From Cutibacterium granulosum (GTDB lineage Bacteria > Actinomycetota > Actinomycetes > Propionibacteriales > Propionibacteriaceae): 64,000 bases of DNA. Every line of letters starts with the position of its first letter. Position 1 is the first letter of the stretch. Made by a program: the position numbers and the translations under genes. A model generated the notes under the pieces. That model was not told the origin of the DNA and ran no database searches. It was given only the letters and a program-made list of their open reading frames with translations. The stretch lies in assembly GCF_900186975.1 (NCBI RefSeq), contig NZ_LT906441.1:1736001-1800000 (forward strand), read 5' to 3'. Of the stretch, positions 1 through 8,817 are shown piece after piece.

Positions 1-2149
1 CCATCGGCAGGAAGAGCCCGTCGCCCTGACCGACGAGTTTCTCCGCACCCGGCTGGTCCAGGATCACTCGGGAATCCGTCATCGACGAGGTCGCGAAGGC
101 CAGACGTGAGGGCACATTGGCCTTGATGAGTCCAGTGACGACGTCGGTGGACGGGCGCTGGGTGGCCAGCACCAGGTGGATACCGGCAGCACGGGCCAAC
201 TGGGTGATTCGCACGATCGAGTCCTCGACGTCACGAGGAGCCACGAGCATGAGGTCGGACAGCTCGTCGACGACGACCAACAGGTGCGGGTAGGGGGCCA
301 GGGTGCGCTGGGACCCCTCGGGCAGCTGCACCTGACCCGCCTTGACGGCCTTGTTGAAGTCCTTGACGTGCCGGAACCCGAAGGCGGCCAGGTCGTCGTA
401 ACGCTGATCCATCTCACGCACGACCCACTGCAGAGCCTCGGCGGCCTTCTTGGCGCTGGTGATGATCGGCGTCACCAGATGGGGGATCCCCTCGTACTGG
501 GTGAGCTCGACGCGCTTGGGGTCAACGAGCATCATGCGCACCTCGTCGGGAGTGGCTCGCATCATCACCGAGGTGATGAGTGAGTTGACGAAGCTCGACT
601 TGCCCGAGCCGGTGGCGCCGGCCACCAGCAGGTGGGGCATCTTGGCCACATTGGCGATGACGAATCCACCCTCGACGTCCTTGCCGAGCCCCACGACGAG
701 CGGGTTGTGGTCATTGCGGGCCTTCGCGGAGCGCAACACATCGCCCAGGGAGACGATCTCCTTGTCCGTGTTGGGGATCTCGATGCCGATGGCGGACTTT
801 CCCGGGATCGGGGAGAGAATACGTACCTCGGGTGAGGCCACGGCATAGGCGATGTTCTTGCTCAGCGCAGTGACCTTCTCCACCTTGACCGCAGCCCCGA
901 GTTCCACCTCGTAACGCGTGACGGTCGGTCCTCGGGAGTAACCGGTGACCTTGGCGTCGATACCGAATTCGTTGAACACCCCGGTGAGCTTCGCCACGAC
1001 GGCGTCGGAGGCCTCGGTGCGCGCCTGCGGCACCGAGCCGGGTTTGAGCAGATCGTAGGACGGCAGGGTGTAGGCGACGTCGTCGGCCAGTTGCTCGACG
1101 CGCTCGGGCATGGGCTCCTGATCCGCGGGCTGCAGATCGGCATGCTCGTGGACCGTGAAATCAGCCGGGAGACCCGCCGTGGTCCGGGAACGACCCTCCG
1201 ACTGTTCCTGGTCGTTCGTCTCGGCAAGCACGGCGGTCGGGGTCTCATCGGCGTCCCGACCCAGCAGTCCGGGATTGTAGGCGGCACCGGGGAGGGTGGG
1301 GATGTCATCGTCGTCGCCATCACCCACCAGCGGGGTCTCGTAGGCGTCCCGGGAATCGAGCTCCAGCTCCTCCTGACGACGCTGCTGGCGTTGCCTGCGG
1401 TTGGCTCGATGGGCGGACATCCGGCTGCCGAGACCAGGACCGGCAACCAGGTAGGAGCCGAGACCGGTGAGCACGGCGAGCAGGGGGACCCCTCCCCAGA
1501 CAGTGAGGATGTCGGAGAGCAGGTGTGAGGAGATGAATCCGAGGATGCCGCCGGCGTCCCGCATGGCTGCGGCATCGTCGGGGCCAGGCAGCCCGTCGGC
1601 GACATTGACGAGCCCCTGCAGCCCCAGGCACAGCACCAGCCAACCGCCGAGCTGCCGACTTCCCGAACCCAGCCGGTCAGGGTGTCGATAGGCACGCCAC
1701 GACATCCAGAATCCGGCGATCGGCAGGGCGTAGGAGATCATGCCGAAAATGGTGGAGACGCCGATCCGTAGGGCGTCACCGACCGGGCCGGGCAGCTGGA
1801 ACCAGAAGGCGATGGCCACGAGGATCGATCCGAAGGCAGTGATGGTGGCTGCCCCGTCGCGGCGATTCTGTGGGGTGGGCAGGCTCGAGCCAATACGGCG
1901 AACCAACGCCCCCATGGCGCCCACCAATCCGCCCCAGGTGGCGGAAAGGGCACGCGAGACCGGATTCTGGGCGCTCGACGCCGTTCCACGTGAGGCGCTC
2001 TTGCGCGATGTGGTGGCCTTGGAGGTGGACGCACGAGAAGACGTCGACTTCTTGCTCCGCGAGCTGGTCGACGTCTGCTTCTTCCTCCCCTGGGTGGTTG
2101 CCCCGGTCTTCTTGCGCGACCGTGACGGGGAGGCCCCACGAGTAGCCAT
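1..2149 (-). CDS. ftsK: DNA translocase FtsK/SpoIIIE (partial, C-terminus outside window)
   Basis: This is the N-terminal and central part of an FtsK-type septal DNA translocase, which pumps chromosome termini through the closing septum. The reading frame is open from the ATG at 2149 to the left edge, so the end of the motor and the KOPS-reading gamma domain are not visible. The protein starts with about 55 Lys/Ser/Thr/Arg-rich residues, followed by several hydrophobic membrane segments (roughly residues 80-220) and an acidic linker. The motor domain then shows Walker [12 protein letters not shown] and Walker [13 protein letters not shown], followed by [20 protein letters not shown]. These motifs make the assignment secure. 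It is not clearly co-transcribed with thiL, which starts a separate unit. Confidence 0.93.
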   Translation of the reverse strand, partial: MATRGASPSRSRKKTGATTQGRKKQTSTSSRSKKSTSSRASTSKATTSRKSASRGTASSAQNPVSRALSATWGGLVGAMGALVRRIGSSLPTPQNRRDGAATITAFGSILVAIAFWFQLPGPVGDALRIGVSTIFGMISYALPIAGFWMSWRAYRHPDRLGSGSRQLGGWLVLCLGLQGLVNVADGLPGPDDAAAMRDAGGILGFISSHLLSDILTVWGGVPLLAVLTGLGSYLVAGPGLGSRMSAHRANRRQRQQRRQEELELDSRDAYETPLVGDGDDDDIPTLPGAAYNPGLLGRDADETPTAVLAETNDQEQSEGRSRTTAGLPADFTVHEHADLQPADQEPMPERVEQLADDVAYTLPSYDLLKPGSVPQARTEASDAVVAKLTGVFNEFGIDAKVTGYSRGPTVTRYEVELGAAVKVEKVTALSKNIAYAVASPEVRILSPIPGKSAIGIEIPNTDKEIVSLGDVLRSAKARNDHNPLVVGLGKDVEGGFVIANVAKMPHLLVAGATGSGKSSFVNSLITSVMMRATPDEVRMMLVDPKRVELTQYEGIPHLVTPIITSAKKAAEALQWVVREMDQRYDDLAAFGFRHVKDFNKAVKAGQVQLPEGSQRTLAPYPHLLVVVDELSDLMLVAPRDVEDSIVRITQLARAAGIHLVLATQRPSTDVVTGLIKANVPSRLAFATSSMTDSRVILDQPGAEKLVGQGDGLFLPM

Positions 2150-2253
2150 GCTCTGGACGCTACCAAAGTGGTGAGACATTCCCCGTCAGGCACGCGTGGC
2201 ACGACCTGATCCTCCAGCGGCAGAGTCTGTGAGCGGGCAGGGTGGGTCAGGGG

Positions 2254-2274
2254 CTCGTCAGCCCGTGTGACGAG
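2254..2274 (-). terminator. Possible hairpin terminator after thiL
   Basis: A 7-bp inverted repeat, CTCGTCA/TGACGAG with a 7-nt loop, lies just past the thiL stop codon. There is no U-tract, so it is only a candidate terminator or stabilising hairpin between thiL and ftsK. Confidence 0.3.
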
Positions 2275-2301
2275 TCGAACCGGCGGACTCGATCGGCGCC
2301 G

Positions 2302-3372
2302 TCACGACGAGAAATGCGTCCAGCCCCCGGCGCCCTGCCATTGCTGACCGTCAACCATGATGCACGGGTGCCCCATCGGTGCGGAACCGGCTGCGTCGGG
2401 TCCGGCGGCAGCATCGACGCTGCCGATGACCGTCCAGCCCTCGGGCACGGTGCCAGGTGCGAAGGTGGCGACGAGGGCATGATCCTCTCCCCCGGTGAGC
2501 ATCCACGTCATGGGATCGGTGTCGATGCGTTCGGCAGCCGCACGTACCGGCTCGGCAATGATGAATGCCTCGGAGCGGAGATTCACCCTCACCCCGGAGT
2601 TCTGGGCAATGTGCCCCAGATCGGCGATGAGGCCGTCGGAGACGTCGATCATGGCGTGCGCCCCGGCGCGAGCTGCCACTCGACCCTGACCGTACGGCGG
2701 TTGTGGATGACGCTGTGACTCGATGGTTTCCCGGTATCTGGACACATCGTGCTGGAAACGCCGGGCTGCGTCTGCCGTGGAACCGTCGAATCCGCGTTGG
2801 TGTGCCCCTTCCCCCGGTTGGAGCCAGCCGATCCCGTGCATGAGCAGGTCGAGACCTGCGGCGGCGTACCCCAGTCGACCGACGTAGGCCACCTCGTCAC
2901 CCACCTGGGCGCCGTCGCGACGCACTGGGGCAAGCCCTGCCGTCTGCCCCATGACGGTGACCGAGATGCTGATGATCTCACCATTGGTGGTGTCTCCCCC
3001 GACGATGCTGACACCCGCGAGCTGCGCCTCCTGGGCCATACCAGCCATGAACTCGCGAGCCCATCGCACCGGCAGACTGGCGGGGGTGCTGAACCCCAGC
3101 ACGACGGTGAGCGGCTGGGCGCCCATGGCCTCGATGTCTGCGACGTTGACGGCGATCGCCTTGCGCCCGACGTCATGGGCCGATGACCAGTCACGGCGAA
3201 AGTGTGAGTTCTCGATGAGAAGATCGACCGAGACCACCATGGATCCGTCGATGGTGACCACGGCCCCGTCGTCACCGGGGCCCAGCTGCACCTGTGGTCC
3301 CATGGACAGCGGGGCGACGAGGGAGTCGATGAGGGGGAACTCCCCCACCTGGGCGATGGTCTGCTCGGTCAT
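2302..3372 (-). CDS. thiL: Thiamine-monophosphate kinase ThiL
   Basis: ThiL phosphorylates thiamine monophosphate to thiamine pyrophosphate with ATP, the last step of cofactor synthesis. The 356-residue product has the PurM/AIR-synthase-like fold signatures: LGPGDDGAVV near residue 32, VVSVDLLIENSHF near 47, a glycine-rich VGGDTTNGE segment, MIDVSDGLIADLG and, near the end, LTGGEDHALVA. These Asp-rich motifs bind Mg-ATP and substrate. The ATG at 3372 is preceded by TAGCGT seven nucleotides upstream and no Shine-Dalgarno sequence, so the mRNA is probably leaderless. The product is slightly longer than the usual ~320-330 residues. Confidence 0.93.
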   Translation of the reverse strand: MTEQTIAQVGEFPLIDSLVAPLSMGPQVQLGPGDDGAVVTIDGSMVVSVDLLIENSHFRRDWSSAHDVGRKAIAVNVADIEAMGAQPLTVVLGFSTPASLPVRWAREFMAGMAQEAQLAGVSIVGGDTTNGEIISISVTVMGQTAGLAPVRRDGAQVGDEVAYVGRLGYAAAGLDLLMHGIGWLQPGEGAHQRGFDGSTADAARRFQHDVSRYRETIESQRHPQPPYGQGRVAARAGAHAMIDVSDGLIADLGHIAQNSGVRVNLRSEAFIIAEPVRAAAERIDTDPMTWMLTGGEDHALVATFAPGTVPEGWTVIGSVDAAAGPDAAGSAPMGHPCIMVDGQQWQGAGGWTHFSS

Positions 3373-3379
3373 GGCTCAT

Positions 3380-3385
3380 ACGCTA
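3380..3385 (-). promoter_or_regulatory. -10 box of leaderless thiL promoter
   Basis: TAGCGT on the minus strand lies 7 nt before the thiL ATG. This places the predicted transcription start at or next to the start codon, and there is no purine-rich ribosome-binding site. Confidence 0.5.
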
Positions 3386-3396
3386 GCAGCGCGGCC

Positions 3397-4497
3397 TCAT
3401 CGCAGCCCCAGCGGCCGTTCCAGGGCCAGTTCGACCAGCTCGGTGACGATCTGGGGGTACGTGAGCCCACTGGCCTGCCACATGAGGGGGAACCCCGAAG
3501 TCGTGGTGAATCCGGGCATGGTGTTGGGCTCGTTGACGTAGATCGTGCCGTCACCGGTGACGAAGGTGTCGATGCGCGCCAGACCCTCACAGCCCAGGGC
3601 ACGGAAGGCGTCGATGGCGACCTGCTGCACCCGTGCGCTGGTGGCCTCGTCCAGATCCGCCGGGATGGACACGGTCGCCCGATCCTGCCCGGTGAGGTAT
3701 TTCGCCTGGAAGTCGTAGAAACCATCGGGGTCGTGAACGATGATCTCACCGGGTGCCGATGCCCGCGGGGCGTGTCCGCCGTGGCCGTCGAGCACGGAAC
3801 ACTCAATCTCTCGACCGGTGATCCCCTGCTCGACGATGACCTTGGGATCGAACCGACGCGCCTGCTCGATGGCGGCCACGAGATCATCACCGGTGGTGAC
3901 CTTGGTGATGCCGACCGACGAGCCGCCACGAGCGGGCTTGACGAAGACCGGCATCGTGAGCTCGCCGATGCGGTCCAGGCATCCCTGACGGTCGTCCTCC
4001 CACTCATGGGGACGCACGACGACGTAGGGGCCCACCAGGATGCCCGCCTCACTCAGCACCACCTTGGTGAGGTGCTTGTCCATGCAGTTCGCCGAGGACG
4101 CCACACCACAGCCGACGTAGCGAGCCCCGTTCATCTCGAGCAGCCCCTGGATGGTGCCGTCCTCACCGTAGGGGCCGTGCAGGAGTGGGAAGATCACGTC
4201 GATGGGGGTGTCGATCCCGTCACTGGTGACGAGATGGCAGCCGTCGGCATGTCGTTGCAGGGTGACGCCCGGATGGCCGACACTGCTCACCTCGGGAAGC
4301 GAGCCAGTCCTCGGAAGGTCGAGGACGTCCTGCGCACTCCACGAGGTCCACACCCCATCGGGTGAGATTCCGATTCCCACGACCGTGAAGCGATCGGCAT
4401 CCATCGCAGCGACGACGTTGGCAGCCGTCAGGCACGAGATGGAGTGTTCCGAGCTCATCCCGCCGAAGACGACAGCCACCGTGATTGGGTCAGCCAT
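3397..4497 (-). CDS. ddl: D-alanine--D-alanine ligase
   Basis: Ddl joins two D-alanines with ATP to make the terminal dipeptide of peptidoglycan stem peptides. The 366-residue product has an N-terminal pre-ATP-grasp domain (AVVFGGMSSEHSIS) and an ATP-grasp domain. Visible ATP-grasp motifs are FVKPARGGSSVGITKV, a glutamate-rich EIECSVLDG and a C-terminal metal/ATP loop YVNEPNTMPGF. An upstream in-frame ATG would add ten residues, but the ATG at 4497 has AAGGA about eight bases ahead and starts at the conserved beta strand, so it was preferred. ddl lies 24 bp upstream of thiL and is read in the same direction. Confidence 0.94.
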   Translation of the reverse strand: MADPITVAVVFGGMSSEHSISCLTAANVVAAMDADRFTVVGIGISPDGVWTSWSAQDVLDLPRTGSLPEVSSVGHPGVTLQRHADGCHLVTSDGIDTPIDVIFPLLHGPYGEDGTIQGLLEMNGARYVGCGVASSANCMDKHLTKVVLSEAGILVGPYVVVRPHEWEDDRQGCLDRIGELTMPVFVKPARGGSSVGITKVTTGDDLVAAIEQARRFDPKVIVEQGITGREIECSVLDGHGGHAPRASAPGEIIVHDPDGFYDFQAKYLTGQDRATVSIPADLDEATSARVQQVAIDAFRALGCEGLARIDTFVTGDGTIYVNEPNTMPGFTTTSGFPLMWQASGLTYPQIVTELVELALERPLGLR

Positions 4498-4575
4498 GGA
4501 GCAGTCCTTCCGAGAAAATCCGTGCACGAAGCATACGCGATGAGGAAGCCTATCTCGTCATTGCTGCAAGGCGCG

Positions 4576-5364
4576 TCAGTTGCCCACGGCACTGTCGGTG
4601 CGGGTGGCGGTACCGGTTGCCCAGCGAGGCACCCGTAGACCGGTACGCCCATCGTATCGGCTGGCCGGCACGTGTTCCCCACGCACGATCTCCACCTGGG
4701 CGTCGATGGCAGCCATGATGCGCTCGGTGGCCTCCGTGACGGCAGCGCGATCGTCCTGGTGGTACCACAGGTCCGACAATCGCACGGGTTCACCCACACT
4801 CAGGCGCATCGTCTTGTGCGGGAAGAACCTGGGGAAGGTCATCTTCTTGAAACCCATGACCTCCTGTGGCCCCCACTGGCCCACCGGGATCACTGGAACC
4901 GGACACGACAGTGCCAGTCGAGCTGCGCCGGTACGTCCGGTCATCGGCCACCCGAGCGGGTCTGCGGTGATCGTCCCCTCGGGGTACATGATGACCGTCC
5001 GGCCGTGCTCCAGCTGCTCGCGTGCCGTTCCGAGGATGAGGCGGGGATCGGGGTGGGAGCGATCCACCGGGATCTGGCCGGAGACCGAGGCAAGCCATCC
5101 CAGAGCCGGCACCGAGAACAGCTCCTTCTTGGCGAGCCAGTGCGGAAACCTGCCGTTGAAGAGCAGAAATGCCCCCATGACGACGGGATCGTAGTTGGAG
5201 ATGTGATTGCCCACGATGAGGCAGGGCCCCTGGGCGGGAAGATTCTCCACACCAGTGAATTCCATGTCCGTGGCCATCTGGGCCAGGTGGGCCAGGCAGC
5301 CCGAGACGGCCCCCACCACGGGGGCGGGCAGGTCACTGGAATTGGTCAGCTGTACCCGACGCAC
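4576..5364 (-). CDS. 1-acylglycerol-3-phosphate acyltransferase (PlsC family)
   Basis: This 262-residue enzyme belongs to the PlsC/LPLAT family, which moves an acyl group to lysophosphatidic acid during phospholipid synthesis at the membrane. It has the acyltransferase block I NHISNYDP (the NHx4D motif), block III YPEGTIT, and PVIPVGQWG as the last conserved block. The frame stays open far upstream (to 6531), but that part is antisense to the IclR gene and is not coding. The GTG at 5364, with AGAGGATG ahead, gives the usual family length. Its position next to ddl fits envelope synthesis. In actinobacteria such genes often accompany ddl or gpsA. Confidence 0.88.
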   Translation of the reverse strand: MRRVQLTNSSDLPAPVVGAVSGCLAHLAQMATDMEFTGVENLPAQGPCLIVGNHISNYDPVVMGAFLLFNGRFPHWLAKKELFSVPALGWLASVSGQIPVDRSHPDPRLILGTAREQLEHGRTVIMYPEGTITADPLGWPMTGRTGAARLALSCPVPVIPVGQWGPQEVMGFKKMTFPRFFPHKTMRLSVGEPVRLSDLWYHQDDRAAVTEATERIMAAIDAQVEIVRGEHVPASRYDGRTGLRVPRWATGTATRTDSAVGN

Positions 5365-5640
5365 GAAATCATCCTCTCGAGAGTGAACAACCACACTGTA
5401 CTGGCCCCAGAACGTTCTGGCCGCAGGACGCGGAATCCGTCCCGTGACTGCACACCAGAAACACTGTCGGCCCACCAGGCACCACCAGGCAGGTGGCGAG
5501 TCATGCAACGAGTTGGACTGCAGTACCCCGGCCGTGGGCCTGGCCTCATGACCTTTCTCGCAGTGGTGTCCTGCAGTGGTGAAACCGTGCCGGAACAATT
5601 TTATTTGGAGGGCGCCCGACACCGCTGCCAAATGAGACGT

Positions 5641-5646
5641 TAGTCT
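5641..5646 (+). promoter_or_regulatory. -10 box of leaderless iclR-type gene
   Basis: TAGTCT lies 6 nt before the ATG at 5653. No ribosome-binding site is present between them, so translation probably starts at the 5' end of the mRNA. A weak -35 resemblance (CCGACA) lies about 19 bp further upstream. Confidence 0.5.
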
Positions 5647-5652
5647 TAGCAT

Positions 5653-6375
5653 ATGGACGAATACAGCAGCGGCGTCGGCGTACTCGACAAGGCCGCATTG
5701 GTGCTCGCCGCACTCGAGACCGGCCCGGCGAGCCTGGCAAACCTCGTGCAGACCACTGGACTGGCTCGGCCCACCGCCCATCGTCTGGCCCGCGCCCTGG
5801 AGCATCATCGCTTCGTCGCACGCGATCTGCACGGACGATTCATCCTGGGGCCGCGTCTGGCCGAGCTCGCGTCTGCTGCTGGCGAGGATCGTCTGTTGGC
5901 GGCGTCCGGGCCGATTCTCGCTCGTCTGAGAGACATCACGGGTGAATCGGCGCAGCTGTATCGCCGTCAGGGTGAGAGCAGGGTGTGCGTCGCGACCGCC
6001 GAGCGCCCGACTGGCCTGCGCGACACCATCCCGGTGGGCAGCCTCATGTCCATGGATGCTGGTTCTGCCGCTCAGATCCTGCTTGCCTGGGAGGACTCCG
6101 ACAAGATCCGCCGCAGTCTGGCCCACTCGTCGTTCTCGGCCGTCACCTTGGCTGCCGTGCGCAAACGTGGCTGGGCACAGTCGGTGGGTGAGCGGGAGCA
6201 GGGAATCGCCTCGGTCTCGGCAGCCGTACGTTCCCCCTCGGACAAGGTTATTGCGGCTGTCTCGGTCTCCGGGCCGATTGGCAGACTGTCGCGCCAGCCC
6301 GGACGTATCCATGCTCCAGCCGTCATCGCCGCCGGTGAGCGGCTCTCGGAGGTGCTGCGTCGCACAGCTGAGTGA
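5653..6375 (+). CDS. IclR-family transcriptional regulator, NdgR/LtbR type
   Basis: This 240-residue protein has an N-terminal winged helix-turn-helix (helix pair around LVQTTGLARPTAHRLARAL) and a C-terminal ligand-binding IclR domain beginning near residue 80. It resembles the actinobacterial NdgR/LtbR regulators, which control leuCD and other amino-acid genes. In Streptomyces and Corynebacterium that gene sits beside leuCD. Here the neighbours are two tRNA genes on the opposite strand, and leuCD is not in the window. The target genes cannot be told from this sequence. Confidence 0.85.
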   Translation: MDEYSSGVGVLDKAALVLAALETGPASLANLVQTTGLARPTAHRLARALEHHRFVARDLHGRFILGPRLAELASAAGEDRLLAASGPILARLRDITGESAQLYRRQGESRVCVATAERPTGLRDTIPVGSLMSMDAGSAAQILLAWEDSDKIRRSLAHSSFSAVTLAAVRKRGWAQSVGEREQGIASVSAAVRSPSDKVIAAVSVSGPIGRLSRQPGRIHAPAVIAAGERLSEVLRRTAE

Positions 6376-6496
6376 GCAATCCCCGGTGAGGGGCACCACC
6401 GCTGTGAGAGTACCGACGCAACGAGAACACCACGAACGAGGGATGCGCCAACGACGTGTGCCAGCTGGTGGGTCCTGTGACAGAGGCAACAGAAAT

Positions 6497-6522
6497 GCGG
6501 TCCAGACCGATGTCTGGACCGC
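6497..6522 (-). terminator. Hairpin terminator between tRNA-Glu and iclR-type gene
   Basis: An 11-bp perfect stem (GCGGTCCAGAC/GTCTGGACCGC) with a 4-nt loop lies directly after the 3' end of tRNA-Glu, followed on the minus strand by ATTTCT. It can serve the tRNA unit and, read from the other side, the convergent regulator gene. Confidence 0.75.
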
Positions 6523-6531
6523 ATGTGCCAA

Positions 6532-6607
6532 TGGTAGCCTCGAGCGGATTCGAACCGCCGTTTCAGCCTTGAGAGGGCCGCGTGCTAGGCCGCTGCACTA
6601 CGAGGCC
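6532..6607 (-). tRNA. tRNA-Glu (CTC)
   Basis: A 76-nt cloverleaf is read on the minus strand, starting GGCCTCG and ending CGAGGCT-A-CCA, with the CCA encoded. The anticodon stem CGGCC/GGCTG holds the loop CTCTCAA, giving anticodon CTC. The T-arm carries GGTTCGAATCC. It is adjacent to tRNA-Gln in the same orientation. Confidence 0.95.
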
Positions 6608-6724
6608 ATTGTTCACTTCTCGTGACAGTTGCATGCTCAGCCGGCCGTCAACTGCTTGACGGCGCCGTGGAAGCTTAGCAAGCCGCTCACCGGATTGCCA
6701 AGTCACCAGCTCACACGTACTGCG

Positions 6725-6796
6725 CTGGGGTACCAGGACTCGAACCTGGACTAACAGAACCAGAATCTGTCGGGCTGCCAATTACCCTATACCCCA
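6725..6796 (-). tRNA. tRNA-Gln (CTG)
   Basis: A 72-nt cloverleaf starts TGGGGTA and ends TACCCCA-G without encoded CCA. The anticodon stem ACAGA/TCTGT encloses TTCTGGT, giving anticodon CTG. The T-loop reads GGTTCGAGTCC. It lies upstream of tRNA-Glu and the pair may be one transcript. Confidence 0.95.
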
Positions 6797-6892
6797 AGGG
6801 ATTTCACCGATTGGTTTCACCAACCCGTGCAACGACGTAGAACTCTAGCAGCAGTGCTGAAAGCTTCGCAAATTGGGCCACCCCTGCCGTCA

Positions 6893-7879
6893 TCACGCCT
6901 TGCCAGAGTGCTCAAGCTCAGCCATGACGAGGTCATCCGGGGTCCTCGTCGCCACCGTCATCCATCGCGAGATCCACCAGGCAGCCAGCGCGATGGCCAG
7001 GAATCCCGTGACATCCCACAGCGCGTCGACCCAGCCCATCGACGTCAACCCTCGGGCCACGGAGGCCCCACCCCGGAACACGGAGTACCCAAAGGCGAAG
7101 AGGTTGTTGAGCACATGCGCTGCGATCCCCGCCTCCAAGCCCCCGGTGAGGATCACCAGGGCACCAGCGAGCAGGCCGAACGTGAACCGGTCTGCGAACA
7201 GCCACATGTTCTGGGTGCCGTGGGCAAGGGCGAACACCAGCGCCGAGACGACGACGGCGACCCACCGGTTGGCGCCCATCGACCCCAGACAGTTCATGAA
7301 GTAGCCGCGGAACAGAACCTCCTCCGCAGCCGCCTGCAGTGGCGAAGTGAGCAGGATGGCGATGAGCCACACCCACCAGTCCGAGGGTGCGGTGAACCCC
7401 CAGGAGTCCCCGCCCTTGACGATGACCTGGGTGACGTTGATGACGACCCCCGCGACAAGGGCCACCAACAGGGCGAATCGCCACCGGAAACCCGGTTGCA
7501 CCGACCAGATCCACGTGGCGCGACGATGATGCACGAATTTCGCCAGAAGCACGACGATGGGAATGAGACCTGCCAGCCCCAGATGGGTGGCGATCAAGCC
7601 ATCGACCGTCTCGTAGCGCAGTGCCCGTGCCGAGTGTTGCTGCCATGTGCCGGGCATGCCGGTGACGAGCCATCCCAGGGCGATGAACAGCTGGGTGAGC
7701 AGCGGAACCACGACGGCATAGCCCAGCATGGCCCCGGCGACGCCGATGAGCCCCCGGGCCATGCCGTCGGGTGGCAGATCGAGGACATGGGCGTAGTCGA
7801 CCCCGGACTCGGGGGGAACGCACTGGCCACGGCTCATCGGCACCAGACGGGGGGCACCACGGCGTCTCGACTCAGCCAT
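6893..7879 (-). CDS. CPBP-family intramembrane metalloprotease (CAAX/Abi)
   Basis: This 328-residue multi-pass membrane protein has the CPBP (Abi/CAAX-protease-like) signatures: AAAEEVLFRGYF (EExxxR) around residue 195, HGTQN about 45 residues later and AAHVLNN near the end. These glutamates and histidines form the metal site in the family. About eight hydrophobic segments are visible. The ATG at 7879 immediately follows the stop of the upstream fumarylacetoacetate-hydrolase-like gene, with GAGGG ahead, so the two are translationally coupled. A TTG at 7894 is a weaker alternative. The substrate is unknown; family members act in prenyl-protein processing, bacteriocin immunity or other membrane proteolysis. 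Confidence 0.85.
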   Translation of the reverse strand: MAESRRRGAPRLVPMSRGQCVPPESGVDYAHVLDLPPDGMARGLIGVAGAMLGYAVVVPLLTQLFIALGWLVTGMPGTWQQHSARALRYETVDGLIATHLGLAGLIPIVVLLAKFVHHRRATWIWSVQPGFRWRFALLVALVAGVVINVTQVIVKGGDSWGFTAPSDWWVWLIAILLTSPLQAAAEEVLFRGYFMNCLGSMGANRWVAVVVSALVFALAHGTQNMWLFADRFTFGLLAGALVILTGGLEAGIAAHVLNNLFAFGYSVFRGGASVARGLTSMGWVDALWDVTGFLAIALAAWWISRWMTVATRTPDDLVMAELEHSGKA

Positions 7880-7880
7880 G

Positions 7881-8762
7881 TCAGCCCTCGACAACCGCGT
7901 TCTGCCCTGCGACCACGGAGTTCACCAAGGTGCCGATCCCCTCGATCTCCACCTCGACCTGCTGTCGTGGCACGACCGTTGCAGCTCCCGCTGGTGTGCC
8001 GGTGAGAATGACGTCACCGGGCAGCAGGGTCAGTCGCGACGAGATCTCGCTGACGAGCTCGGAGACGGAGCGGATCATCTCGCTGGTGGACGACTCCTGA
8101 CACACCGTTCCGTCCACCGTGGTGCGCAGCCGTACGTTGCCGGCCTCGGCCACCGAGAAGTGGGTGACCATCCACGGCCCCAGCGGGCAGAAGGTGTCCG
8201 ATCCCTTGACACGAATCATGTCGTCGGCACCCCAGTCGCCATCAGCCGTGACGTCATTGGCCACGGTGAACCCGAAGATGGCCTCCTGGGCTCGCTCGAC
8301 CGGCACGTCCTTGCAGATTCGTCCGATGACGACGGCCAGTTCACCCTCGACCTGCAGATCCGTGCAGTCGTCCGGACGCACGATGGGGCTGTCGGGGCCG
8401 ATGACGGCCGTGTTGGGCTTGAGGAACGTCATGAGGGACGACGAGTCAGCCGATCCCTGCCCCACCCCGGCCGAGGCGGCGGACCCATCACCAGCGGCTC
8501 GGGTCGAGCCGGGATCCGGGCGTCCCGTGCCCGGTGCAGGGTAGTTGCGTCCCACACCAATGATCTTGGACCGGGGAATCACCGGGCTGAGCAGTCGGAC
8601 GTCGGCCAGGTTCACCCTGGCCCCGGTGTACTGCACCGGTCCGGCAACTGGGTCACCGGTGATCTGGGCGATGGTGTCGGGGTGGTCACCACCGTCGGCC
8701 GCAAGTTCCACGATTCCGAAGGCAGGATCCCCATCTGCGGGGGCGTAACGGGCGATTCGCAT
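7881..8762 (-). CDS. Fumarylacetoacetate hydrolase family protein
   Basis: This 293-residue protein belongs to the FAH family of Mg-dependent hydrolases, isomerases and decarboxylases acting on beta-keto or diketo acids. The C-terminal FAH domain shows IGVGRNYP, VEGELAVVIG, GFTVANDVTADGDWG and LTGTPAGAATV, with the metal-binding glutamates and aspartate. A glycine/serine-rich insertion (about residues 80-110) follows the RNYP motif and is longer than usual. Related genes often lie next to gltX in actinobacteria; gltX is not found here. The exact substrate cannot be predicted. The start is leaderless, with TAGTCT six nt upstream. Confidence 0.85.
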   Translation of the reverse strand: MRIARYAPADGDPAFGIVELAADGGDHPDTIAQITGDPVAGPVQYTGARVNLADVRLLSPVIPRSKIIGVGRNYPAPGTGRPDPGSTRAAGDGSAASAGVGQGSADSSSLMTFLKPNTAVIGPDSPIVRPDDCTDLQVEGELAVVIGRICKDVPVERAQEAIFGFTVANDVTADGDWGADDMIRVKGSDTFCPLGPWMVTHFSVAEAGNVRLRTTVDGTVCQESSTSEMIRSVSELVSEISSRLTLLPGDVILTGTPAGAATVVPRQQVEVEIEGIGTLVNSVVAGQNAVVEG

Positions 8763-8768
8763 GTCTTT

Positions 8769-8774
8769 AGACTA
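8769..8774 (-). promoter_or_regulatory. -10 box of leaderless FAH-family gene
   Basis: TAGTCT on the minus strand lies 6 nt before the ATG at 8762, with no ribosome-binding site. It shares a 55-bp intergenic region with the divergent deoA promoter. Confidence 0.5.
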
Positions 8775-8805
8775 ACGGGGCTGCCGAACTGGATCGTCAC
8801 TGCAA

Positions 8806-8811
8806 TACTGT
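8806..8811 (+). promoter_or_regulatory. -10 box of leaderless deoA
   Basis: TACTGT lies 6 nt before the deoA ATG. The six bases between (TGGCCC) contain no Shine-Dalgarno sequence, which suggests a leaderless transcript. Confidence 0.45.
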
Positions 8812-8817
8812 TGGCCC

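Noticed and set aside
4576-6531. A 651-residue minus-strand reading frame
   Set aside because: Only the last 262 residues match a family (PlsC). The rest is antisense to the intact IclR gene and has no homologous features.
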